Assembly: GCA_031253985.1 (NCBI GenBank)
Contig: JAIRVH010000059.1
Coordinates: 1 to 64,000 of the forward strand
From: Sphingobacterium sp.
GTDB lineage: Bacteria > Bacteroidota > Bacteroidia > Sphingobacteriales > Sphingobacteriaceae
Length of the DNA: 64,000 nt
Direction of reading: 5' to 3'
Numbering within the stretch: position 1 is the stretch's first letter; every line of letters starts with the position of its first letter. The position numbers and the translations under genes were made by a program. Below, piece by piece: positions 34,801-43,488 of the stretch. The notes below the pieces were generated by a model that saw only the letters and a program-made list of their open reading frames with translations, had not been told where the DNA came from and did no database searches.

Positions 34801-35292
34801 AGAATCCAATCCAAAAATACGAAATGGGGCGATACAGCATTTCCTGTGCCATTTGTGTATAAAGAACTTGAGGGGGATTTTACGCTGCAAGTAAAGGTCA
34901 GCGATGTGGTCGGACTGGAAAGTAAAAACCGTACATCCAATGAAGCGGGAATCATGATTCGGCGTGCTGACAGCACAGATGCTTACATCAACAATTGTAT
35001 TTTGACAGGATGGAACCTGGGGAATCTTTCCCGAAGTATTGGTCCACAGGTTTTTCAGGAAGGAAACACAGGGACGGGCCTGAATTTTTCGCCTTACCTC
35101 CAGATTCAAAAAGTAGGTGATTATTTCTTTTTGCGCTGTTCCATAGACGGTATGCAGTGGAAGGACCTTCCCAATACGCCATTTCTACGAAAGGATCTGA
35201 ACGGGAAAAGGCTACGGGTCGGACTCTACCAGCTTGCTGGCAATAACCAATTAGGTTATGCGGTATTTGATACGCTAAGGATTTGGAGGTAA
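31888..35292 (+). CDS. Multidomain GH43 glycoside hydrolase with F5/8-type and LamG-type modules
   Basis: 1134 residues, signal peptide ending T-F-A-Q. Five-bladed GH43 propeller about 30-335 with predicted base D45 (Y-F-A-D-P-T), pKa modulator D153 (T-L-D-G-Q) and acid E207 (F-F-E-A-P-Y). An F5/8 C/CBM32-like domain lies at about 345-465 (A-V-D-N-N-N-G-T-L-W, W-I-A-V-D-L-G), and a LamG-like domain at about 490-690 (W-H-H-L-V-L-S-F-D-G). The following region seems to be a second sandwich, and the last 190 residues look like a DUF1349-type concanavalin fold (E-L-E-G-D-F-T-L-Q-V-K-V). GH43 members remove arabinose or xylose; the exact activity is not readable. The divergent DUF5695 partner suggests joint action. 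Confidence 0.85.
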   Translation: MRKHYLYFTVLAILLLSSGTTFAQSLAPWQQPNVLNPLLPGYFADPTIKKIGDTYYIYATTDGNGWGAGPSQVWTSKDLKNWTIRPMNWPNTHWYWAPDMTQGYDERYYLYYSQPVEIFGAVSDHPTGPWEPLAPDGKSIIPNYRIPGVITLDGQTFHDEDGRIYMYWGTWGIYPDHGCAVGLLNRDMKSFEKIQLIPNTVAKEFFEAPYMFKRKGVYYLMYSSGHCEDETYRVQYVRSKTGPMGPFEYPSQNPVLVTNADGSIHGPGHHSILEQDNRYFIVYHRHNNPHSGGGFHRQVALDELFFTAEGDIEKVKPTHQGVRDLLPSVEEPKDLAFGKTTSVSSFYNSDFRPSFAVDNNNGTLWRAKNNQGPAWIAVDLGNTETVQTISIQFEYPTYAYQYRLETSIDGHSWKLFIDRSDNSRWASPIVEHGKTKARYVRLQVLNAQLNGLPRGLWNIKVYGQRLAQETVWSSPQQMPDNNVKRSDLLHIDAMDYREGQQLSDIQNKGSLQGIFRTEYALPVKNYQGKKAFFFDGATALRSNFAVPSSLAGNSSYSLAMWVNNPTIGRLEQLVGWSSGSQELSKAVFGYGSDPKQGAVIHGSWPDMGYSSVPSPNIWHHLVLSFDGYEESIYVDGKLQRRENRMLFVNPGKSFVLGASDILDQNFSGYVASLHFYNTSLDEQSIAKLANEVPKQHFFALQTDDLNLGKVSTLRNQGTALDTLVTVQDGEVIVQGNRLALRVKAFSAGALTTLLQQKDYAMDFDWYDGAAWQHGIAVFDGGKQIFYSNGKIEKPGLANKLLQLKNNKIELAHPFHFFRVYPHTLTADEVKTKFSLWKEGLASGLGHYTPVVLSAPRFINADQVFVQVEKKQGLWYLFRSEGGSSGWKRESYHLFGPSEIGKSIEILAKDAFGHVSSAAAMPVLEQKPSLLRASDLPNDKVADKRVSFWDGYQANVQADSTQTAISWQIDRGRIQSKNTKWGDTAFPVPFVYKELEGDFTLQVKVSDVVGLESKNRTSNEAGIMIRRADSTDAYINNCILTGWNLGNLSRSIGPQVFQEGNTGTGLNFSPYLQIQKVGDYFFLRCSIDGMQWKDLPNTPFLRKDLNGKRLRVGLYQLAGNNQLGYAVFDTLRIWR

Positions 35293-35387
35293 GCTGATTT
35301 GGTTGGTTTTTTTAAGAAAAATTTTTAGATTTCCATGGACGATCATTTGTCTGATTACTGCAGCTGCTAGCAATTACTGTTGAAGGA

Positions 35388-35867
35388 TCACTTGGAATCA
35401 ACGGTTGCTAGCGTCCGGATCAGCGAATCAGCTTCTGCTTTTGCAATGAACCTGTTTGATGATGCCGTTTGCACTTTATAGCGGATATCTACGACTTTTG
35501 CTTGTTCATCATAACGTGTCATTACTTCTAGAACCTTGGTGTATTGCTTCTTTTCGGCGTCATATCCGAATCCAAAAAAATCGAGTTCTTTTTCGATGCT
35601 GCAGCCTTTAAAATAGACATTTTTCCAACGATGTCCGACATGGCCGCTTGGATTGTACCAGATAATGCAGGAATCGAGATTTCTCCGGCCCCAGTCGGAA
35701 GGAAGGGGATACAAACCCAGTTTTTTGCGCCGGTCATTGTAATCGACGCCATACTTTTCTGTAATGCACCTTTTGCTAAAATAAGACCGGATGGAGGGGT
35801 AAATAGGCAATAGGATAACAATAAAGGACAGGGCGGCAAATAGATTCCGAAACGTGGTCTTCTTCAT
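35388..35867 (-). CDS. Uncharacterised membrane-anchored protein
   Basis: 159 residues. An N-terminal hydrophobic segment (N-L-F-A-A-L-S-F-I-V-I-L-L-P-I-Y) acts as anchor or signal, followed by a charged soluble domain with two Cys (R-R-N-L-D-S-C and F-K-G-C-S-I-E). I recognise no family. It sits alone between the GH43 gene and a small unknown gene; no terminator hairpin was found after the convergent GH43 gene. Confidence 0.6.
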   Translation of the reverse strand: MKKTTFRNLFAALSFIVILLPIYPSIRSYFSKRCITEKYGVDYNDRRKKLGLYPLPSDWGRRNLDSCIIWYNPSGHVGHRWKNVYFKGCSIEKELDFFGFGYDAEKKQYTKVLEVMTRYDEQAKVVDIRYKVQTASSNRFIAKAEADSLIRTLATVDSK

Positions 35868-36030
35868 AAAATGCTATGTTGTTTGTTGCTAAGCTGGTTT
35901 ATTCGCAATGGCATTGCGTTGTTGGCAATTCATTTTGTTTTCCATTTAAATATATTAAAAAAAATATTCATTGACAGCCTTGAAATGAAGAATTTCGAGA
36001 ATATACCTGCGATTAAAAGCAGGTCGTGCC

Positions 36031-36255
36031 TTATTTATTTAGTGCAGGATCTGTTTTTTCTTTAGCGACATTGGATTGTTGTCCTTTGATGTTTTTGATT
36101 CCCTTTCTATTTAACCATTCGATAAAATGATCGGGGTCGTCCGGTATAAAATGGATAACCTTACCATTGTTAAGAAGTAAGGAAAATATACCACAATTCG
36201 CAATGAATTTGATGATTTCATCAGAACGGTGCTTCAATAGCGGAAAATATTCCAT
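36031..36255 (-). CDS. Small uncharacterised cytosolic protein
   Basis: 74 residues with ordinary composition: I-I-K-F-I-A-N-C-G-I-F-S, then N-N-G-K-V-I-H-F-I-P-D-D-P-D-H-F-I-E-W-L and a Lys-rich tail. It looks like a true small protein rather than a shadow frame, as no other gene occupies the stretch. No function recognised. Confidence 0.5.
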   Translation of the reverse strand: MEYFPLLKHRSDEIIKFIANCGIFSLLLNNGKVIHFIPDDPDHFIEWLNRKGIKNIKGQQSNVAKEKTDPALNK

Positions 36256-36850
36256 TAAGTTTATCTTTTTTTTCTTTTAAAAATAGGTCGGATAAAATAT
36301 CCAAAATATGCGTTAAATGGTTAATTCAATCGATTGCATAAACTGTTTCAAAGATGTGAAATTTAGTTGATATTTCTCCAAAAGATTATAAATTATTGTC
36401 GATTTTTTTTTGCATTAAATTATTCTTGTTCGACGATCTGATCGACACTTTTTTATAGGTCTTCTACAAACGCCGTTTAACAGACCTGTAGTTTTTGATC
36501 TCAAAATAGCCTGTAGGTCGTGAACTAAAAACTAGTACATCTGGCTTCGATAAGTGATTTTAAACATTTTTACCCTTCTTTTAAATATTCGTTGCAAAGC
36601 TCTTTTGCCGAAAGCTATAGCTTTGCTTTGTAACCAATTGGCAGATAACCGGTCGATTTTAACGCAATGATCCGGCAAACTACAATACTGATTTTTTAGG
36701 AAGCATCTTATTTGAAGCAAAGTATTTATGCATCTTGTCTTCGGGTACATGTTGACGTGTAAAAACAACATAGGGAAATAACCAACATAAAAATAGATAA
36801 CCAAATAAGTGCCTTTAGGGGCTAAAGGACATTTATCTCAAACAAAGATT
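36256..36850 (+). promoter_or_regulatory. Long leader region of the second SusC operon
   Basis: These 595 bp hold no gene I can support. TAGCTTTG (36618-36625) fits the -7 element and would give a leader of about 220 nt. A hairpin CCTTTAG (36812-36818) / CTAAAGG (36822-36828) with a GGG loop lies 22 nt before the SusC ATG at 36851, where it could affect ribosome access. The stretch 36256-36530 is AT-rich without visible signals. Confidence 0.4.
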
Positions 36851-39800
36851 ATGAACAAAAATTATGTCTCTTCTTTCTTTTGTTTTCCGAAAGAAAGGAA
36901 TAAGAAAGTGAAGTGGTTGTTAGTGGCTTCGATGTTAATGGCCATGGGACAGCTATCCGCGCAAGAAAAAGTCGTACATGGGAAGATCTTAAATGATCAA
37001 GGAAAACCAATTATTGGAGCATCGATCAAAGTGAAGGATAAAACCCTCAGTACATCAACGAATGAGAAAGGTGAATTTGTTCTTAAGCTGAATCCAGGAG
37101 AGGTCATCGTTGTATCCAATGTGGGTTATAATCGTGTGGAGTATGTCATCGGCAATTCTTCGGAAATCAGTATTCCACTTGTTGCGGCCGAAATTGCTGT
37201 GGACGAGGTGGTCGTGGTGGGTTATGGTAAGCAGAAAAAGGTCGATCTGACATCTTCTATTGCTGTAGTTGATACCAAAGATCTTGTGAAAGTACCCGGA
37301 GGTGCAATAGCTACGCTTCAAAGTGCTGTACCCGGGGTGCAGGTGACCAATGGTGCTATCCGCATCCGAGGCGTTGGATCTATTAACGGAACCGATCCGC
37401 TTTACGTGGTTGATGGGATGATCGGTGGAGCGATGCCCGACGAAAATAATATTGCTAGCATTCAGGTCTTAAAAGATGCTGCTTCGAGTGCTATTTATGG
37501 AGCCCGGGGAGCCAACGGCGTTATTTTGGTCACCACAAAACGCGGCAAAGCCGGAGATGTGAAGCTGGATTACAATGCTTTTGCTGGTATCAAAAATATT
37601 TCCCACAATGTGCCCCTGTTGAACGGACAGCAATTGGCCGAACTGATTAATGAGGAGATGTATAATAAGGATCCTTCACGCAAGGACTATTTAGCTGCGC
37701 TGTCCAAACCGTCTGCCATCGGTCAAGGATATAATATGATGGATGAACTGCTACAGACGGGCAATTACCAACGGCACAATCTCTCGGTTTCTGGCGGTTC
37801 GCAAAATGCTAATTTTCGCCTGAGTGGTATTTATGCAACGGATAAATCCATTATTATTCAGGACAAAAACAAGTATTATGGTGCTCAATTTATCTCTGAT
37901 TTTACCAAAGGAAAACTCAAGATAGGTGAAACGCTATCCTTGGGTTACACGCGCCGCAACTGGAGCGACAAAAATATCATCGATGCACAAAAGTGGTCTT
38001 CCACTTTACCACTGTATGATGCCAACAGTAGCACCGGATTTGCAGGGGCCGGCAACGGAACAGATGTGCAGAGTGCTTTAGCAAATGCTTATCTCAACAA
38101 AAATGTCAATGACAATTTTTCTGTCAATGGCAATGCTTGGGCTACCTATGAAATCATCAAAGGGCTGACCTATAAATTCAATATGGGGATAGACCTTAGC
38201 CGTATTAGAAATGAAGGTTACATTGGAAATTACTCGGTCGGACAATATCAGAATCACAGTCCGGATGAGCTCAATATTTCGAGTAGCCAGAATAACCGCT
38301 GGTTGTTTGAAAATACGCTGACTTATGAAAATAATTTCGGAAAACACGCAATTTCTGCTTTGGCAGGGATTACATCGGAAGAATCCCGGTACAACGCCGT
38401 CAATGCTGGTGCCCGTGGTTTGCCCAGTCCCGATGTATTGATTCTTAACTCCGCCTCCTTGGCCAGCTCCCGTCTTGTGGGATCAGGCGTAGGCCAGTCG
38501 GCTATGTACTCCATGTTGGGCCGGGTCAACTATAACTACGACAATCGTTACTTGTTGACGTTTAATATGCGACGTGATGGTTCTGCTAACTTTAGCAACC
38601 AATACCGCTACGGGAATTTCCCCTCGGTATCGGCAGGCTGGCGGATCAGCCAGGAATCTTTTATGAAAGCTTTTCCTGCGATCAGCGAACTGAAGCTCCG
38701 CGGTAGTTATGGACTCCTTGGTAATTCGGATATTGCGCAATATCAATACCAACGGACGGTTAGTTTTGACCATGTTTGGTATTATTTAAACAATGTGATG
38801 GTCACGGGTGCCTTACCGCAAACTCCTTCCAATCCAAATGTTAAATGGGAAAGCCAATACTCAACTGACCTTGGGCTCGATTTGGAACTGTTTAATCACA
38901 AACTGGCTTTGACGGTCGATTATTATAATAAGAAGACCGAAGATATGCTGATCAATGTGCCTATTTCGTTCACCGCAGGGTATGTCAACAACTTTCCCGT
39001 GCTGAATGCGGGCAGTATACGCAACCGCGGATGGGATATATTGGCGTCCTATAAAGATCAGTCGGGTGATTTCAGTTACCAGATAGGGGCTAATATCTCT
39101 TTTGTAAAAAACCGTGTATTGAGCTTGGGCAACAACAATGAAATCTTATGGGGAAGTATTGCTCCTGGAGGTGAAAATGTGACACGAACAGCGGTCGGCC
39201 GATCCGTAGGTGAATTTTGGGGGTATACCACCAATGGGTTATATACGAGTCAGGCACAATTGGATGCAGACAAAGCCTTTGCTCCAAACGCAGCACTCGG
39301 CGATGTCCGGTTTAATGACCGAAACGGAGACAAGGTTTTAAATGATCAGGATAAGGATTTTTTAGGAAGTCCGATACCTGATTTTAGTTACGGCTTCAAT
39401 GCCGATTTAAGTTACCATAGCGCTGTAGGTACATTTGACCTGTCGATGATGTGGCAGGGGAGCAAGGGCAATGACATCTACAACAATAGCCGATATTGGG
39501 GGGAAGGGATGTATCATTATTACAATAATTTTGCGTCAACGCTCGATCGTTACCGCGCAGAGGAGCTGATCTTCAAAAATCCGCTGTCCGGTGAAACGAC
39601 CGTTTATCCCAAAAATACAGATACAAACATTCCACGGGCTGTCTTAGGTGATCCCAATCAGAATTTAAGGGCGTCAAACAGGTTCGTGGAGGACGGTTCT
39701 TATTTAAGGCTGAAGGTGCTCAACATCGGCTATAGTTTTTCTAGCCCTGAGCTTGAACGCTGGAAGATCGATCGCTTAAGATTTTACCTTGGCGCAAAGA

Positions 39801-39958
39801 ACCTGCTGACCTTTACCAAATATTCCGGTTATGATCCGGAAGTGGGGTCGGGGGATACACGCTCCAATTTAAGCCGTGGAATCGATGGACAAACGCCATG
39901 GGGACTGAGCTTCCCGAATTCAAGAGAGTATTTTATGGGTATTCAAATTACATTCTAA
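36851..39958 (+). CDS. SusC/RagA-like TonB-dependent importer
   Basis: 1035 residues from ATG 36851 (M-N-K-N-Y-V-S-S); the longer frame from 36809 runs through the leader hairpin and is unlikely. Signal peptide ending L-S-A-Q, carboxypeptidase-regulatory-like domain (V-V-H-G-K-I-L-N-D-Q-G-K-P-I-I-G-A), TonB-box region V-V-V-V-G-Y-G-K-Q, plug with S-I-N-G-T-D-P-L-Y-V-V-D-G, and a barrel ending I-Q-I-T-F. The plug segment P-G-V-Q-V-T-N-G-A-I-R-I-R-G lacks the usual 8-10-residue Gly-rich loop between V-Q-V and I-R-I-R-G. It is followed by its SusD after 16 bp and then by a GH29 gene. Confidence 0.9.
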   Translation: MNKNYVSSFFCFPKERNKKVKWLLVASMLMAMGQLSAQEKVVHGKILNDQGKPIIGASIKVKDKTLSTSTNEKGEFVLKLNPGEVIVVSNVGYNRVEYVIGNSSEISIPLVAAEIAVDEVVVVGYGKQKKVDLTSSIAVVDTKDLVKVPGGAIATLQSAVPGVQVTNGAIRIRGVGSINGTDPLYVVDGMIGGAMPDENNIASIQVLKDAASSAIYGARGANGVILVTTKRGKAGDVKLDYNAFAGIKNISHNVPLLNGQQLAELINEEMYNKDPSRKDYLAALSKPSAIGQGYNMMDELLQTGNYQRHNLSVSGGSQNANFRLSGIYATDKSIIIQDKNKYYGAQFISDFTKGKLKIGETLSLGYTRRNWSDKNIIDAQKWSSTLPLYDANSSTGFAGAGNGTDVQSALANAYLNKNVNDNFSVNGNAWATYEIIKGLTYKFNMGIDLSRIRNEGYIGNYSVGQYQNHSPDELNISSSQNNRWLFENTLTYENNFGKHAISALAGITSEESRYNAVNAGARGLPSPDVLILNSASLASSRLVGSGVGQSAMYSMLGRVNYNYDNRYLLTFNMRRDGSANFSNQYRYGNFPSVSAGWRISQESFMKAFPAISELKLRGSYGLLGNSDIAQYQYQRTVSFDHVWYYLNNVMVTGALPQTPSNPNVKWESQYSTDLGLDLELFNHKLALTVDYYNKKTEDMLINVPISFTAGYVNNFPVLNAGSIRNRGWDILASYKDQSGDFSYQIGANISFVKNRVLSLGNNNEILWGSIAPGGENVTRTAVGRSVGEFWGYTTNGLYTSQAQLDADKAFAPNAALGDVRFNDRNGDKVLNDQDKDFLGSPIPDFSYGFNADLSYHSAVGTFDLSMMWQGSKGNDIYNNSRYWGEGMYHYYNNFASTLDRYRAEELIFKNPLSGETTVYPKNTDTNIPRAVLGDPNQNLRASNRFVEDGSYLRLKVLNIGYSFSSPELERWKIDRLRFYLGAKNLLTFTKYSGYDPEVGSGDTRSNLSRGIDGQTPWGLSFPNSREYFMGIQITF

Positions 39959-39974
39959 TTACTATTTCGATATC

Positions 39975-41579
39975 ATGAACAGACACTATATAAAACTAGC
40001 TGTTGTTGCGCTGCTGCTACAGTTTTCGAGCTGTAAGCCAAATCTAGATCTCTCCAATCCGCAGGAATTGTCGACAGAGACTTATTATAAAACAGCAGAT
40101 GAATTGGAAAATTCGGTCATTCCTGCGTATCAGGCGCTGGTGGGCCGTACTCAGGGGGGCTACGCCCGTAGTTTATACTACGAATTACTGGCCCCGGGAG
40201 ATGATTATAATCATACCTTCAAATGGGAGCCCATGTACCAGGATACCTACAATACACCGGCTAGTGACGGAATGGCTGCACAGACCTGGAGAGATCTCTG
40301 GAATGGGGTGTTTGCGGCAAACCTGGCGATCGACCGTATAACAAATTTTACGGGTGAAATAGAACAGAATAGAAAAAATAGACTTTTGGGCGAAGCTTAT
40401 TTCCTGCGGGCGCTGCATTATTTGCACCTCGGTATGCTTTTTGGAGAAACCATCCCGCTGATCAACAAGCCTGTTGAAACCAATGAAGATTACTATCCGG
40501 GCAATTCACAGGCTGGTGCTGTATACGCGCTGATCGTGGATGATTTTAAAAAGGCTTCCGAATTGTTGCCAACGCGGGCCGCGCTCTATGCTGATAGTAA
40601 AATGATCGGCCGGGCAACCAAAGGTGCCGCACAGGCCTACCTGGCAAAAACTTATCTCTATAAACCTATCCTGGCCAAAGGGCAGGCAGCTGACTTTTCC
40701 AATGCCGAAGCGCAATTGAAAAGCGTGATTGATAGTAAGGAATATCAATTGATGTCTTCCTATCGAGATAATTTTTTGGAAAAGAAAGAGAACAATCAAG
40801 AATCTATTTTTGAGGTCCAGCTCTACAATGGACCTGGCTGGCTCGGGGATGATATATCGAGCTCATGGCGATGGCAGGAAATCGGTATGTTTGACGGCAC
40901 AGGTGGTGCCTGGTGGAATCTGGCTCCCAATAAAATGGCTCACGATGAATTTGAAAATGGCGACCCTAGAAAATACATGACACTATGGTGCGAGGATGGT
41001 GCAAAGTTCACTCAATTGGACGGTAAGGTCACGGCCTATGCCGACTGGATGAAAAACCTGGCTACGAACAAAGACTTCTTTGGGACAAGAAAATATTGTC
41101 CGGATGTTCAGATAGCGGACTTTGATAACGGCAACAATGACCGGATTTTTCGCTATAGCGATGTGTTGCTACTTTATGCTGAGTGTCTAAACGAACGCGG
41201 AGATATTACCGGCGCGAAACAATATATCAACCTTGTCCGTACTCGTGCGAATAATATTGTCCCAGATGAGCAACCACACCTTTGGTATCAAAAGTCGAAG
41301 GGGACAATTCCCGATGTAGATGGCTTAATTGCCCAGGGGTTGGTAAAAAATGGTATACCATTGAATACTGTCAAAAATATCATTGTACATGAACGATTTG
41401 TTGAATTTTTGGGAGAATATCAACGATATTTTGACCTACTGCGATGGGGGATGGCCAATCCAACCTGGCTGGAGCCACTGAAAAAAGGAGGCTGGTCTCC
41501 CAAAGCAATGTATTATCCTTTCCCGCAGTCCGAATTGGACAATAATAAAAATATGAAAGGTAATGATATGAACAATTGA
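39975..41579 (+). CDS. SusD/RagB-like glycan-binding lipoprotein
   Basis: 534 residues, lipoprotein signal L-L-L-Q-F-S-S-C. Typical SusD features: Y-Y-K-T-A-D-E-L-E-N near the start, G-E-A-Y-F-L-R-A-L-H-Y, R-Y-S-D-V-L-L-L-Y-A-E-C-L-N, and the ending R-Y-F-D-L-L-R-W-G ... Y-Y-P-F-P-Q-S-E-L-D. It pairs with the SusC 16 bp upstream. The closest enzyme gene is the GH29 fucosidase, suggesting a fucose-containing ligand. The transcript probably ends at the hairpin 41626-41652. Confidence 0.92.
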   Translation: MNRHYIKLAVVALLLQFSSCKPNLDLSNPQELSTETYYKTADELENSVIPAYQALVGRTQGGYARSLYYELLAPGDDYNHTFKWEPMYQDTYNTPASDGMAAQTWRDLWNGVFAANLAIDRITNFTGEIEQNRKNRLLGEAYFLRALHYLHLGMLFGETIPLINKPVETNEDYYPGNSQAGAVYALIVDDFKKASELLPTRAALYADSKMIGRATKGAAQAYLAKTYLYKPILAKGQAADFSNAEAQLKSVIDSKEYQLMSSYRDNFLEKKENNQESIFEVQLYNGPGWLGDDISSSWRWQEIGMFDGTGGAWWNLAPNKMAHDEFENGDPRKYMTLWCEDGAKFTQLDGKVTAYADWMKNLATNKDFFGTRKYCPDVQIADFDNGNNDRIFRYSDVLLLYAECLNERGDITGAKQYINLVRTRANNIVPDEQPHLWYQKSKGTIPDVDGLIAQGLVKNGIPLNTVKNIIVHERFVEFLGEYQRYFDLLRWGMANPTWLEPLKKGGWSPKAMYYPFPQSELDNNKNMKGNDMNN

Positions 41580-41625
41580 TTTTGAGATTTAGGTGTTTTT
41601 TTATTCATAGTTAGTGGTTAGGTGA

Positions 41626-41652
41626 AGGCGTCCTTTTGGGGACGTCTTTTTT
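41626..41652 (+). terminator. Terminator after the SusC/SusD pair
   Basis: AGGCGTCC (41626-41633) pairs with GGACGTCT (41640-41647), with one G-U pair, followed by six T. It separates the importer pair from the GH29 gene, which may therefore have its own promoter. Confidence 0.8.
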
Positions 41653-41833
41653 CTTGGGGCAACAGCATGAAAATGTAGTCTTCGTCGATATTGTGCAAGT
41701 ATTCATCGATTATGTAGTTTCTTTCATGATTCAATACCGGTACTTTTGGTAGGAAAGAAGATAACAAATTATAAACCGAATGGCTTTGTCCCACAATTTT
41801 GGCTTAGGCATTCTGACCGAAGATCATTGTATA

Positions 41834-43468
41834 ATGAATAGAAGAACAGCAATTAAGTTTCTCGGTGCAACTATTCCGACCCTTTTCCTTGGTAAATTCA
41901 GCGCTGCCTACGCTTATCTGGGGAAAGCTCCTTTTCATCCCGACTGGCGTTCATTGGAAAACTATCAGGTACCTGATTGGTTTCGCGATGCCAAATTTGG
42001 TATCTGGGCACATTGGGGACCACAATGCCAGCCTGAACGCGGTGATTGGTACGCCCGTGGCATGTATCAAGAGGGATCGGACCAATATCAATATCATCTT
42101 GAAAAATATGGACATCCTTCTGTTTTTGGTTTTAAGGATGTGATCCATCAGTGGAAAGCCGAAAACTGGAATCCGGAGGAGCTGATGGAGCTGTATAAGA
42201 ATGCCGGTGCACAGTATTTTATGGCTCTGGCCAACCATCACGATAATCTTGACCTTTATCGCAGCAGTCACCATCGCTGGAATAGTGTCAATGTCGGACC
42301 TAAAAAAGATCTTGTTGGCGGCTGGGAACGTGCCGCAAGAAAAAGAGGACTTAAATTTGGCGTGAGTGTACATGCAGCACATGCCTGGACCTGGTACGAA
42401 ACGGCTCAGCGAAGTGATAAAGAAGGCAAGTTTGCAGGCGTTCCTTATGATGGGAAACTAACAAAAAAAGATGGTGCGGGAAAATGGTGGGCAGATTACG
42501 ATCCACAGGAGCTTTATGCCCAGGATCATCAACTGAGTCTGGACAGCACGGATGATCACACGGTTCATCGGCAGTGGCATTGGGATGTCGACTCCGGGGT
42601 GAGCGTACCTGACAGAGCCTATTGTGAAAATTTCAAAGCGCGTACCCTGGAACTGATGGACAGCTACCGGCCAGATATCGTTTATTTTGACGATACGGTG
42701 CTGCCACTTTATCCAATAAGCAATGTTGGCCTGGAGATCGCAGCTGATTTTTACAATAAAAGCATGCAGGCAAATAAAGGCAAGGTTGATGTGGTCATTA
42801 ATGGCAAAATCCTCAATGAACAGCAGCGTAAATGTTTGGTATGGGATATCGAACGGGGGCAGAGCAATACAATCGAGCCACAGCCCTGGCAGACCTGTAC
42901 CTGTATAGGGGCTTGGCATTATGACCGCCGGATTTATGATAATAATCAATATAAATCCGCTAAGACCGTTATTCATATGCTGATAGACGTGGTCAGCAAA
43001 AATGGCAATTTATTACTGAGTGTACCCTTGCGCGGTGATGGATCTATCGATGAAAAAGCAAGGGGAGTGGTTGAGGGTATAGGGGGCTGGATGGCTCTAC
43101 ACCGGGAAGCGATTATAGGAACCAGGCCATGGCGTATTTTTGGCGAGGGGCCTGCGCAGGAGGAAGCGCCTTCGCTTAATGTTCAGGGGTTCAACGAGGG
43201 AAAAGGAAAAGCTTTTACCGGGGAGGATGTTCGTTTTACGACAAAGGGAAATGTACTGTATGCCTTTATTATGGGAACACCGACCGGAAAGCAGATTAAA
43301 ATCAAGTCATTGGGGCGTTCCGCACCCGATACCCCTGTGGTCGGCAAGGTGCAGCTATTGGGTAGTAAAGATCGGATATCTTTTCGGCAGCTCGACGATG
43401 CTCTTGAGGTTCAGATACCCGACAGTTTCGCTCAAAATGATATCGCTTTGGTACTAAAAATTACCTAA
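41834..43468 (+). CDS. GH29-type alpha-L-fucosidase, possible Tat substrate
   Basis: 544 residues from ATG 41834. The N-terminus M-N-R-R-T-A-I-K-F-L-G-A has a twin-arginine motif before a hydrophobic stretch ending A-A-Y-A, so Tat export is likely; a longer frame from 41780 would bury it. GH29 features: W-F-R-D-A-K-F-G-I-W-A-H-W-G-P, A-N-H-H-D-N, and the nucleophile region Y-F-D-D-T with D286 as candidate (numbered from this start). N-G-N-L-L-L-S-V-P follows as in the family. Retaining hydrolysis of alpha-L-fucosides is expected. It follows a SusC/SusD pair but is separated by a terminator. Confidence 0.85.
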   Translation: MNRRTAIKFLGATIPTLFLGKFSAAYAYLGKAPFHPDWRSLENYQVPDWFRDAKFGIWAHWGPQCQPERGDWYARGMYQEGSDQYQYHLEKYGHPSVFGFKDVIHQWKAENWNPEELMELYKNAGAQYFMALANHHDNLDLYRSSHHRWNSVNVGPKKDLVGGWERAARKRGLKFGVSVHAAHAWTWYETAQRSDKEGKFAGVPYDGKLTKKDGAGKWWADYDPQELYAQDHQLSLDSTDDHTVHRQWHWDVDSGVSVPDRAYCENFKARTLELMDSYRPDIVYFDDTVLPLYPISNVGLEIAADFYNKSMQANKGKVDVVINGKILNEQQRKCLVWDIERGQSNTIEPQPWQTCTCIGAWHYDRRIYDNNQYKSAKTVIHMLIDVVSKNGNLLLSVPLRGDGSIDEKARGVVEGIGGWMALHREAIIGTRPWRIFGEGPAQEEAPSLNVQGFNEGKGKAFTGEDVRFTTKGNVLYAFIMGTPTGKQIKIKSLGRSAPDTPVVGKVQLLGSKDRISFRQLDDALEVQIPDSFAQNDIALVLKIT

Positions 43469-43488
43469 TGATCTGATCTTTTTACGTG

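Noticed and set aside
34513..35109. 198-codon minus-strand frame within the GH43 gene
   Set aside because: Antisense shadow; the plus strand encodes a continuous concanavalin-type domain.
36532..36804. 90-codon minus-strand frame in the SusC leader
   Set aside because: Cys/Arg-rich with no family likeness, covers the candidate promoter; more likely leader DNA. A small antisense gene cannot be fully excluded.
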